Source of the DNA: an uncultured bacterium
GTDB lineage: Bacteria; Actinomycetota; Aquicultoria; SKW223; CALKMS01
DNA length: 10,514 nt
Reading direction: 5' to 3'
Assembly (NCBI GenBank): GCA_938091145.1
Contig: CALKMS010000052.1
Span: 1 to 10,514 of the forward strand
Shown here: positions 1 through 6,190 of the stretch, one piece after another
Numbering within the stretch: the first letter of the stretch is position 1
Layout: each line of letters starts with the position of its first letter
The notes under the pieces: generated by a model
Seen by the model: the letters and a program-made list of their open reading frames with translations, nothing else
Told to the model about the DNA's origin: nothing
Database searches by the model: none
Position numbers and translations under genes: made by a program

Positions 1-158
1 TTTAACTGGGAAAGGTTGGCATCGATAATTGAGATTTTTACTCCTTTTTCTCTTAAGAAGGAAGCCAGATAACCTAAACCCAAATGTTCCTGGAATGGTT
101 TTTCTAGAGCGGGATAGGGTGGATTAATCAATAAAACCTCGGTTCTTTCTTTACCCAT
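1..158 (-). CDS. B12-binding-domain radical SAM protein, N-terminal part (runs off window)
   Basis: About 52 codons are visible before the window edge. The protein starts MGKERTEVLLINPPYPA and continues with HLGLGYLASFLREKGVKI and then SIIDANL. This is the typical opening of the cobalamin-binding Rossmann domain that precedes the radical SAM domain in BchE-like and related enzymes: a first strand ending in NPP, then a G-[LI]-GYLA-x-LR-x-x-G helix, then a strand ending in IDA. The radical SAM CxxxCxxC motif would lie beyond position 1, so the substrate cannot be guessed. The ATG at 158 is preceded by TGAGGAAA, a reasonable ribosome-binding site. The gene lies downstream, on the same strand, of a decayed DUF2207 gene. 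The family call rests on the domain opening only. Confidence 0.75.
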   Translation of the reverse strand, partial: MGKERTEVLLINPPYPALEKPFQEHLGLGYLASFLREKGVKISIIDANLSQL

Positions 159-184
159 TATTTCCTCAAAAGGTAGCTTACACT

Positions 185-218
185 ATTCTAGTGGATTAAG
201 TTCTGGACTGCAATTATA
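185..218 (-). promoter_or_regulatory. Candidate promoter(s) for the radical SAM gene
   Basis: On the minus strand, TTGCAG (208-213) and TAGAAT (185-190) are separated by exactly 17 bp, about 27 bp upstream of the start codon. A perfect TATAAT also occurs at 213-218 but lacks a good -35 box. Such matches are common in AT-rich DNA, so this is tentative. Confidence 0.3.
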
Positions 219-259
219 TCGTTTTTTTAGATTGGTCTTTTTTGCCCAAGTTTCAAAAG

Positions 260-2027
260 TTAGCCTTCATCGCCACTTCCGCCACCTTCGTACCCTTTGC
301 CGCCAGAAAATCCACTAACACTTTTATTAAAGCTGCTTGGTGGTGAAAAAGCAGTTACTATAGCGGATGAGAAAGTGGCAGAAAAGGGGCAGCGGACTGA
401 AAATTGTCCTGACTTGATGAGCTCGAAAAAAAGTAAGGTTTTAGGCCACTTCACCTTCTTGAAATGTAAGATAGGGTTTTGATGTTTTCCGCAGCCCGAT
501 CACTTTATCGGTTACCCAAAGCTCATAACGTAGAAAAGGTGGTGCTTTTAGATAATGATTACGATGACAAAACTTCTCTAATCGAGAAAAATCAATTGAA
601 AAATTGCGGAAAGCTTTCCATTTGCTGTAATTTTTTGCTCCTTGCCGAGACGCCTCTTTAGGAAGACTGAAGAAGATTATATTAGAGGGAAAAATCAGTA
701 AGTGCAGGATCGAGGGTGGTGATGCCGCCCAATAAGCTTACCATTCCAATAAAATTTTTAGAGCTATTTCAGCATTTGGTAATTAATGTTTTTTCTCAAT
801 TAATCAAAGTTGGTATGCTTCATTTTTCATTGCTTCCTGTGATTTATTTCAGAAATTGTTAGATTCTTCAAAGTAATTTTGGTTGTGTTCGCTTAACTCT
901 TTTAGCCTGCAATTGGCAACATTACCAACTTTTTCAAAAAGAAAATCAGGGGCCTTTTTTTGAAAACTTTTCGTCAGCTTCCTTAATTTTGGCGGAAGAA
1001 TAAGAAAAATCCATCTTAGATCCGAAAACTCTTTTTTTCTCTTATTTCCTCGATTATTGGGTATTTTTTTTCGAGCTAAGTCCATAAATAAAGCGGTGGA
1101 ATCAGTAGGAGTGACTTTGTAAAAGCGAAAGAGAAAACTCGCAATTCTTGGGACATAACCGGCTTGCAGTCCGCAATTATATTTTACTTTGAATTTTGCT
1201 TTATATTTTTGCCGCGTTTAAAACAGAGATTAAAGCAAATTAATGCGAGTGAAAAGATTAAGAAAAAAGCTATGAAAATTTGCAAGCGATCCCAGCTCCT
1301 TTGAAGATTTGCTTTTTGTCCTACCTTTTCTTATTTAAGAATCTCTGGGAGTTTTTCCTTTTTTAATTTTAGCGATAAAAAACAAAAAAGAAGGAAAGAT
1401 AATTCTTTTTTACCATTTGATAAGCTGGAAGTTGATCAACAATAAGCTTAACTTAACTCTCTTTTGCTTCTACTTTTCCACGTGAAGGTTCATGCTTTGC
1501 GCTTTTGTCTCATCTTTGCTGATACCTAATAAAAGAATAATGGTTGTTTTTTTACATAATCGGTGGTTTTTTGCCACTTACTTCCAATTAACTTTCCGTA
1601 AAGCTTGGCAACTTTTTTATAAGCTTTTATGGCTTTAAGAATTAGGTATGAAATGGCGAAGGCTTTCTCTTGTTTTCTGCCTTGTAGAACCATCAAACAT
1701 ATGTTCAATCAGGCAGTTCTTCGGTGCTCGCAGTTTAAGGTTAATTGCTTACCGGTTGGTAAATTTGGTCGCCTTTCCTAATTTGAAGTTTGACAATTTT
1801 TTCAGATCCAACTTTTTAAACTGCGAGATCGGTCCAGAACCAAAACTACCGTTAAAAACATGGGTGCGATTTTTCTCTCAAGTCGAATGAGCCGTAAGAA
1901 AAGAACTTTGACGGTAATAATGCTTTGTTTGAAACGACCATGTCTTTGACAGAACCAAGGTTTAGGTAGATTAGTTAAAAAATAAGGCAAAAGTAATGCA
2001 AAGAAGCTTTACTTTTTTATAAACCAA
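260..2027 (-). pseudogene. Decayed full-length DUF2207 (YciQ-like) membrane protein gene
   Basis: No long ORF survives, but collinear fragments of one DUF2207 protein can be read on the minus strand in changing frames. In order they are: a leader KKVKLLCITFALFFN (about 2015-1974); GRFKQSIITVKVLF (about 1940); FNGSFGSGP and KLDLKKLSNF (1856 to about 1780); AISYLILKAIKAYKKVAKLY then IGSKWQKTTDYVK (about 1660-1545), matching the family's YRV..AV..Y.DVAELYWN.IG..W.VPI block; a hydrophobic helix ending in FKRGK (1273 to about 1200); AGYVPRI then DSTALFMDLARKK (from 1172, open for about 107 codons), matching PAEAGYL...ATLIDLARRGYL; DFLFEKVGNV and LKELSEHNQNYF; a helix FIGMVSLLGGI (753-700); SKWKAFRNFF (659-594), then DFSRLEKF in another frame; TDKVI (about 510); and a Gly/Ser tail SGFSGGKGYEGGGSG (ending at 263). 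Total span fits the usual 550-620 residues. Multiple stops and frame changes, while neighbouring genes are intact, argue for genuine decay. End points are approximate. Confidence 0.8.
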
Positions 2028-2050
2028 TTTTAGCCAGGTTGTTTAGGTTT

Positions 2051-2080
2051 AAAAAAAACGGGCGCGTCGCGCCCGCCCGT
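2051..2080 (-). terminator. Rho-independent terminator of the glutamate-synthase-like gene
   Basis: Read on the minus strand, the segment is a GC-rich inverted repeat, GGGCGC-GAC-GCGCCC (an alternative pairing is ACGGGCG with CGCCCGT), followed at once by eight T residues. It lies about 30 bp past the stop codon of the gene ending at 2113. It is by far the most GC-rich short stretch in the surrounding AT-rich DNA, and it insulates the gene from the downstream pseudogene. Confidence 0.93.
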
Positions 2081-2112
2081 GCTTCTATGCTTATTTCGAA
2101 ATACTTCTGAAA

Positions 2113-3705
2113 TTATTCGCTATCAATTATTTGCATAGCTTCTTCTCGATAGGCATCCATAACATAAGGAATGCCAGAGATTTTGGCTGCCTCTTCACTT
2201 AGAGCCATCAGGTCTTTACGGCTGATAGTTGAGATTTTATAGTTTCGGGAACCGGCCATTAATTGTTGAAGCCCCACTTTCAGCTTATCAACAAAGGTGT
2301 AAACGCCGATGGCTCCAGTTGGCATTGAGTCTACTGTTTCCTTTCCATATTTGGCGACTAGTTCCTCGTAGGTGACAAAAATTTCCTGAATGGTGGTTCC
2401 ATACTCGGATACAGTTTTTGGCAAATCGTTGTCTTCAATCCACTGTTTGATGTTCTTACCAACGAAACCTGGTATCATCAGGGCTCTCCCCATACAAACT
2501 GCTTTGAAGTAAGGAGCTCCCATTGCTAGAACTTTAAAAATGTGGTCTTCAGTTGAAAAGCCACCAGCCATAGCCAGGTCAGGAACAAACCTTCCTTTCT
2601 TAGCTAACCTTTCAGCTAATTCGTAAGCCATGCATTGAAGGTAAAAAGTTGGCACACCCCACTCTACCATCATCCGCCAGGGGCTCATTCCCGTTCCACC
2701 GGGTGCTCCGTCGATAGTAACTAGGTCAATTTTTGCATCAGAAGCCCATTTAAGGGCCATGGCTAATTCGCGCATAGGATAAGCACCTGTTTTGAGGGTT
2801 ACTCTTTTTGCTCCCAAATTTCGCAAGCGTTCAACTTCTTTCATAAATCCTTCTTGGTCAATGAAACCAAGGCGTGAATGCCTTTCAAAATGCTTAATTG
2901 CTCCATCCCGGAAAGCCTTTTGATTAGCTTCAACTGAAGGGTCTGGAGTTACTAAGTAACCCCTTCTCTGAAGTTCAAGGGCTCTCTCCAATGAATCTAT
3001 TTTTATTTCGCCGCCAATACACTTAGCGCCCTGACCCCATTTTAGTTCTATTGTCTCAACTCCTAATTTTTCAATTACATACTCGGCTACACCAAAGCGA
3101 GTGTCTTCGACATTCATCTGAACAATTAAATCACCGTAATCTTCCCGATAGCGCTTGTATATTTCTACTCGCCGCCTCATTTCTGGGGATTCAACCACTT
3201 TGCCATTTTTAAACTCGGCTTGAGGATCAACCCCACAAACGTTTTCTCCACAAACCAAAGTGATTCCAGAAATAGCTGCTCCAACTGCAAAACTTTCCCA
3301 GTTGCGGCGGGCAACGTCAGTTGATCCGAGGGCACCAGTAAAAACTGGCACTTTCATTCTGACTTTGTGCTCAACGCCATATTCGGTTTCGGTGTCAACC
3401 ATTGGGAATAGAGTGTTATCTGGTGTTGGCTCGACTCCTTCAGGCAAGCCTTTGGCGCCAAATGCATAGCCCATGATGTTAAGATGGCTGTAATCGACTG
3501 GATAGTCTTTATCAGCGCCAGCGGTGATTGAGCCGTAAGGGCTGGGGTAGAGCACCTCCCTTCCTCTAAAAGAAGCTTTGAATACTTCGCAGTTGCCACG
3601 GCAGGTGTCCAGACAACGGGTGCAAAGACCTGATGTTGGCATTGCATTACGGGAACGGTTGCTTGTCTGGGTTGCCTCATTGGCATTTGGCCTTTGTAAG
3701 TTCAT
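2113..3705 (-). CDS. FMN-binding glutamate synthase-like protein (GltB2-type central/FMN domain)
   Basis: A 530-residue cytoplasmic protein equivalent to the FMN/synthase domain of glutamate synthase. Core motifs are LKWGQGAKCIGGEIK (222-236, matching IKIAQGAKPGEGG), IDGAPGGTGMSP (331-342, matching ISGHDGGTGASP) and AGGFSTEDH (380-388), a TIM barrel that binds FMN and glutamate precursors. It has no N-terminal glutamine amidotransferase domain and no GXGXG domain, so it resembles stand-alone archaeal/clostridial GltB2 proteins. The usual 3Fe-4S cysteines after the barrel are not seen; instead there is an N-terminal cluster C28-x2-C31-x3-C35-x3-C39 that could hold an Fe-S centre (inference). 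The start is ATG 3705: AGGAGG lies 8 bp upstream, whereas the in-frame GTG at 3714 is part of that ribosome site. It is divergent from glnA, which supports a role in ammonia assimilation. No gltD-like electron donor gene is in the window, so the exact reaction is unproven. Confidence 0.85.
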   Translation of the reverse strand: MNLQRPNANEATQTSNRSRNAMPTSGLCTRCLDTCRGNCEVFKASFRGREVLYPSPYGSITAGADKDYPVDYSHLNIMGYAFGAKGLPEGVEPTPDNTLFPMVDTETEYGVEHKVRMKVPVFTGALGSTDVARRNWESFAVGAAISGITLVCGENVCGVDPQAEFKNGKVVESPEMRRRVEIYKRYREDYGDLIVQMNVEDTRFGVAEYVIEKLGVETIELKWGQGAKCIGGEIKIDSLERALELQRRGYLVTPDPSVEANQKAFRDGAIKHFERHSRLGFIDQEGFMKEVERLRNLGAKRVTLKTGAYPMRELAMALKWASDAKIDLVTIDGAPGGTGMSPWRMMVEWGVPTFYLQCMAYELAERLAKKGRFVPDLAMAGGFSTEDHIFKVLAMGAPYFKAVCMGRALMIPGFVGKNIKQWIEDNDLPKTVSEYGTTIQEIFVTYEELVAKYGKETVDSMPTGAIGVYTFVDKLKVGLQQLMAGSRNYKISTISRKDLMALSEEAAKISGIPYVMDAYREEAMQIIDSE

Positions 3706-3713
3706 AATTTTCA

Positions 3714-3719
3714 CCTCCT
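3714..3719 (-). promoter_or_regulatory. Ribosome-binding site that fixes the start of the glutamate-synthase-like gene
   Basis: The minus-strand sequence is AGGAGGTGAAAATTATG. The AGGAGG sits 8 bp before the ATG at 3705. The GTG at 3714 overlaps the last base of the Shine-Dalgarno and therefore cannot be the start. Confidence 0.85.
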
Positions 3720-3741
3720 AAAATTTTTGACACATCAGCTA

Positions 3742-3770
3742 ATCATAGGCAAACAAGTTCCATAAGGCAA
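3742..3770 (-). promoter_or_regulatory. Sigma70-type promoter of the glutamate-synthase-like gene
   Basis: On the minus strand, TTGCCT (3765-3770) and TATGAT (3742-3747) are separated by exactly 17 bp. The -10 box matches the consensus at 5 of 6 positions and the -35 at 4 of 6. Transcription would start about 30 bp before the start codon, leaving room for the AGGAGG site. Confidence 0.6.
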
Positions 3771-3779
3771 TTGATTGCC
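3766..3779. promoter_or_regulatory. Palindromic operator candidate over the -35 box
   Basis: GGCAATTGATTGCC is a perfect inverted repeat with 6-bp arms and a 2-bp centre. It covers five of the six bases of the -35 hexamer of the minus-strand promoter. A dimeric repressor bound here would block that promoter. The sequence does not match the GlnR/TnrA box (TGTNA-N7-TNACA) as I know it, so the regulator is unknown. Confidence 0.45.
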
Positions 3780-3795
3780 GTATTGAATTAAAACA

Positions 3796-3838
3796 TAATT
3801 GTTCGATCGCGTCAACAATTAAATTAAGATTAATTGTT
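3796..3838. repeat. Three copies of TAATTGTT upstream of glnA
   Basis: TAATTGTT occurs at 3796-3803 and 3831-3838, and in inverted orientation (AACAATTA) at 3814-3821. The first two copies in space form an 8-bp-arm inverted repeat with a 10-bp spacer. The cluster lies just upstream of, and overlapping, the likely glnA promoter, so it is a candidate binding site for a nitrogen regulator. AT-rich composition raises the chance of coincidence. Confidence 0.4.
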
Positions 3839-3852
3839 TTTTATCCTATAAA
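3824..3852 (+). promoter_or_regulatory. Candidate glnA promoter
   Basis: TTAAGA (3824-3829) and TATAAA (3847-3852) are separated by 17 bp, about 48 bp before the glnA start codon. The third TAATTGTT copy lies inside the spacer. This is a composition-level prediction only. Confidence 0.4.
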
Positions 3853-3890
3853 GTTTTACACTTCATAGTTGAGCTAAAATTAGTTTTGAT

Positions 3891-3895
3891 GGAGG
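3891..3895 (+). promoter_or_regulatory. Ribosome-binding site that fixes the glnA start
   Basis: GGAGG is followed by TTGGG and then the ATG at 3901. An earlier in-frame ATG at 3889 overlaps this site and would add MEVG to the protein, so it is an unlikely start. Confidence 0.8.
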
Positions 3896-3900
3896 TTGGG

Positions 3901-5232
3901 ATGTATAAAGATCTGAGCAAAGAAGATGTTTTAAAAATAATAAAAGAAGAGAGAGTCCAGTTTGTGGAGCTTTGGTTCAGTGATATATTAGGGTTTTTAA
4001 AGAGCTTTACAATTACTCCTCAGGAATTGCCAAAAGCGTTTGACGAGGGGCTGGGTTTTGACGGTTCGTCGGTTGAAGGTTTTGTGCGGATTGAGGAAAG
4101 CGATACTGTTGCCGTGCCTGATCCTACAACTTTTGCTATTCTTCCGTGGGAAACAGAGGGGATAAGATCAGCCCGAATGTTTTGCGATATTTATCTTCCT
4201 GGAGGAAAGCCTTTTGACGGTGATCCCCGTTATGTGTTGAAAAAAAATCTTGAGAAGGCCAGAAAGGCCGGTTTTACTTTTTATGTTGGCCCTGAACTTG
4301 AGTTTTTCTATTTCCAATCAGCTGATTCGCCGGATATTTTGGATAAGGGGGGGTATTTCGATTTAATTCCTCGCGATGAAGCAGTTAGTCTTCGTCAGAA
4401 AACGGTGGTGGCGATTGAGAAGATGGGCATAGAAGTTGAAATTGCTCATCATGAGGTCGCACCTAGTCAGCACGAGATTGATCTGCGTTACGATGAGGCA
4501 CTGAGAATGGCTGATAAGGTAATGACCTGCCGCTTTGTTATCAAGGAGATAGCCTATCGCGAGGGAGTTTACGCAACTTTTATGCCCAAGCCGCTTTCTC
4601 AGGAAAATGGTTCCGGAATGCACACCCATATGTCCTTGTTTAAGGATGGTAAAAATGCTTTTTTTGAAGACAACGGCACTGATTATCTTTCGGATACTGC
4701 TCGGCGGTTTGTTGCAGGTTTGATGAAGCACGCTCCTGAGTTTACAGCTGTAACCAACCAATGGGTTAATTCTTATAAGAGGTTGGTTCCAGGCTATGAG
4801 GCACCTGTTTATATAACCTGGGCGCGGCGGAACCGTTCAGACATGATCAGAGTTCCGCTTTATAAACCAGGAAAAGAAGAAGCTTCTCGAATTGAACTTC
4901 GAACACCGGACCCGGCTTGCAATCCCTATCTGACTTTCGCGGTAATTTTGGCAGCTGGATTAGAAGGAATTGAAAAAGGATATGAGCTAGTTTCGCCAGT
5001 GGAGGAAAATGTATATTTGATGACTCCTGAAGAAAGAAAAAAGCGCGGGATTGGTGTTTTGCCGGGAAGTTTGATTGAGGCAATCAAATTGGCGGAACAG
5101 AGTGAAGTAGTCAGGAAAGCACTGGGCGAACATGTCTTCCAACACTTCTTGGAAAACAAACGAGCTGAATGGGATAACTATCGTAAAGAGGTCACTTCTT
5201 ACGAAATTTCAAGATACTTACCTGTTCTCTAA
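3901..5232 (+). CDS. glnA: Glutamine synthetase, type I (GSI-alpha-like)
   Basis: Catalyses ATP-dependent formation of glutamine from glutamate and ammonia in the cytoplasm; the active form is a dodecamer. The 443-residue protein begins MYKDLSKEDVLKIIKEE, like other GlnA proteins, and is almost the same length as the Bacillus enzyme (444). Visible signatures are FDGSSVEGFVRIEESD (53-68, including the Arg tied to feedback inhibition in Bacillus), GPELEFF (130-136, metal ligands), NGSGMHTHMSL (236-246), NSYKRLVPGYEAP (290-302) and ELRTPDPACNPY (332-343). Around the adenylylation tyrosine the sequence is NVYLMTPEERKKRG, which resembles non-adenylylated GSI-alpha rather than the NLYDLPPEE of GSI-beta, and no GSI-beta insertion is apparent. 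Control is thus likely by feedback and transcription (inference). ATG 3901 is chosen because of GGAGG at 3891. It is divergent from the glutamate-synthase-like gene. I see no clear terminator downstream. Confidence 0.96.
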   Translation: MYKDLSKEDVLKIIKEERVQFVELWFSDILGFLKSFTITPQELPKAFDEGLGFDGSSVEGFVRIEESDTVAVPDPTTFAILPWETEGIRSARMFCDIYLPGGKPFDGDPRYVLKKNLEKARKAGFTFYVGPELEFFYFQSADSPDILDKGGYFDLIPRDEAVSLRQKTVVAIEKMGIEVEIAHHEVAPSQHEIDLRYDEALRMADKVMTCRFVIKEIAYREGVYATFMPKPLSQENGSGMHTHMSLFKDGKNAFFEDNGTDYLSDTARRFVAGLMKHAPEFTAVTNQWVNSYKRLVPGYEAPVYITWARRNRSDMIRVPLYKPGKEEASRIELRTPDPACNPYLTFAVILAAGLEGIEKGYELVSPVEENVYLMTPEERKKRGIGVLPGSLIEAIKLAEQSEVVRKALGEHVFQHFLENKRAEWDNYRKEVTSYEISRYLPVL

Positions 5233-5372
5233 AGCTTTTTTTGAAAATCGGATTCAAACTAGTCCAAACTTATTTATTGTTCCCTATTTTAATTGCGCTA
5301 AAGTTTTGAAAAACTAGCAAAGAATAAAAGGCTGTTTTCTTATTTTTATTTCTTTTAACCGAAAATAAGACA

Positions 5373-5405
5373 TTACTGAAAGATGTTACTGAAAGTTACT
5401 GAAAG
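5373..5405 (+). repeat. Three direct copies of TTACTGAAAG
   Basis: Perfect 10-bp copies lie at 5373-5382, 5386-5395 and 5396-5405. The first two are separated by ATG, and the last two are adjacent. The tract is non-coding and probably arose by slippage; a binding-site role cannot be excluded. Confidence 0.85.
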
Positions 5406-5424
5406 TGGAAAATTTAGAAATGGC

Positions 5425-5442
5425 TTAAAAAGTGCTTTTTAA
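5425..5442. repeat. Short perfect inverted repeat
   Basis: TTAAAAAG-TG-CTTTTTAA has 8-bp arms and a 2-bp centre. The loop is too short for a good RNA hairpin and no further T tract follows, so it is more plausibly a protein-binding palindrome or chance in AT-rich DNA. Confidence 0.4.
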
Positions 5443-5466
5443 AGGTGACAAAAACGCGAACTAATT

Positions 5467-5550
5467 TTGTGAAAGCAATTAAAACATTAGTTTAATCGAT
5501 AAACAGGAGGGGTTTAGGTGCTTGAAATTAAACCGTTCAATGATTTTTGA
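5467..5550 (+). pseudogene. Possible relic of a gene start (promoter, RBS and 10-codon ORF)
   Basis: TTGTGA (5467-5472) and TTTAAT (5491-5496) are 18 bp apart. They are followed by a very good ribosome site AGGAGGGG (5505-5512) and a GTG at 5518 that opens a 10-codon frame reading MLEIKPFNDF before a TGA at 5548-5550. The spacing of all parts is that of a real gene start, but no coding continuation is evident in any frame. It may be the preserved 5' end of a decayed gene or a true small peptide; neither is proven. Confidence 0.3.
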
Positions 5551-5805
5551 AGCCCGATTTTACTTACTTTTTCAATTGTTTTGAGATTTCTTTGGATCTG
5601 AGAAATCAGAGAGCCTTCTTTAACTTATCTGACCATTGCCAACAAATCAGTATAAGTTATTGAGCTAAAAAAGACTTAATTTCTTTTTTATTTTGTCTAT
5701 CAAAAGATGGCTTCTTTAAAACTTGAATTTAAAGAGGAAAACCTTTCAAATTATAGGGTTTTCTGATCCGCTGAAATTATTTTTCTCTTTTTCGGTTAAT
5801 TCGGG

Positions 5806-5833
5806 TTGGAAAAAAGTAAAAATAGGATAAAAT
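5806..5833 (+). promoter_or_regulatory. Promoter of the rapZ-whiA-glycolysis operon, apparently leaderless
   Basis: TTGGAA (5806-5811) and TAAAAT (5828-5833) are separated by 16 bp. The -10 hexamer occupies positions -12 to -7 relative to the ATG at 5840, so transcription should begin at or next to the start codon. No Shine-Dalgarno lies at a useful distance from that ATG. Confidence 0.5.
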
Positions 5834-5839
5834 TATCAT

Positions 5840-6190
5840 ATGAAGTTTTTTGTCCGCCTGGTTCTTTTGGCTACCGGGTTTTTTATCGTTTCTTACTTTT
5901 TCCCGTCTTTAATTCAGGTTGATTCTTTTACTACCGCTTTTATTGCTGCCGTTTTGCTTTCCCTGATTAACGCTTTCATTAGGCCACTGGTTTACGCTTT
6001 AACCTTGCCGATGAGATTGCTGACTCTTGGTTTGGCAACTTTTGTAATTAATGGTGCTATGCTCTTTCTTGTATCGGCTATTTTCCCGAAATTTAAAGTG
6101 CTCGGATGGTGGCAAGCAATTGTGGCAGCATTTATGATTTCATTTATAAGTTCTTTGCTAAATCAGTTGGTCAAAGATGAAAAAGACTGA
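5840..6190 (+). CDS. PF04020-type membrane protein (YvlD / phage holin 4-2-like)
   Basis: A 116-residue integral membrane protein with four hydrophobic helices, at about 3-25, 31-56, 60-84 and 88-111. The conserved loop NAFIRPLVYALTLPMRLLTLG (residues 44-64) and the late FKVLGWWQAIVAAF segment (about 85-98) are the hallmarks of the family, including Bacillus YvlD. Despite the phage-holin name, these proteins are chromosomal and their function is poorly known; nothing here suggests a prophage. It is the first gene of the operon, and its last 14 bp overlap the start of rapZ. No ribosome-binding site precedes the ATG, and the promoter position suggests a leaderless message. Confidence 0.85.
   Translation: MKFFVRLVLLATGFFIVSYFFPSLIQVDSFTTAFIAAVLLSLINAFIRPLVYALTLPMRLLTLGLATFVINGAMLFLVSAIFPKFKVLGWWQAIVAAFMISFISSLLNQLVKDEKD

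Larger units (their letters stand above)
5233..5839. other. Intergenic region without a recognisable gene
   Basis: About 600 bp of AT-rich DNA between glnA and the rapZ operon. I translated both strands and recognised no family. It contains three TTACTGAAAG copies (5373-5405), an inverted repeat (5425-5442), a promoter/ribosome-site/short-ORF set (5467-5550), and the operon promoter at its right end. A weak AT-rich inverted repeat (TCTTATTTT with AAAATAAGA, around 5337-5370) could contribute to glnA termination, but it is not a convincing terminator. Confidence 0.6.

Noticed and set aside
931..966. Inverted repeat TTTTCAAAAA / TTTTTGAAAA as a terminator
   Set aside because: The stem is almost entirely A/T with a 16-nt loop and no following T tract on either useful side; it lies inside the pseudogene and is likely chance.
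849..1085. A 78-codon ORF on the minus strand in the left intergenic region
   Set aside because: It is a still-open fragment of the decayed DUF2207 gene (MDLARKK through SEHNQNYF), and its reading frame extends upstream to about 1172; it is not an independent gene.
1526..1708. A 60-codon minus-strand ORF
   Set aside because: It contains the AYKKVAKLY...IGSKWQ block and is another fragment of the same pseudogene.
1648..1890. An 80-codon plus-strand ORF
   Set aside because: It is antisense to the pseudogene, has no recognisable family features and lacks a ribosome-binding site.
3706..3714. GTG at 3714 as start of the glutamate-synthase-like gene
   Set aside because: The GTG is formed by the end of the AGGAGGTG ribosome site; ATG 3705 at 8-bp spacing is the proper start.
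4363..4761. A 132-codon ORF antisense to glnA
   Set aside because: It is a shadow of the strongly conserved glnA coding frame; its translation resembles no family.
5840..6190. Prophage remnant, from the holin-like annotation of the family
   Set aside because: PF04020 proteins are widespread chromosomal membrane proteins, and no other phage gene or attachment site is seen around it.
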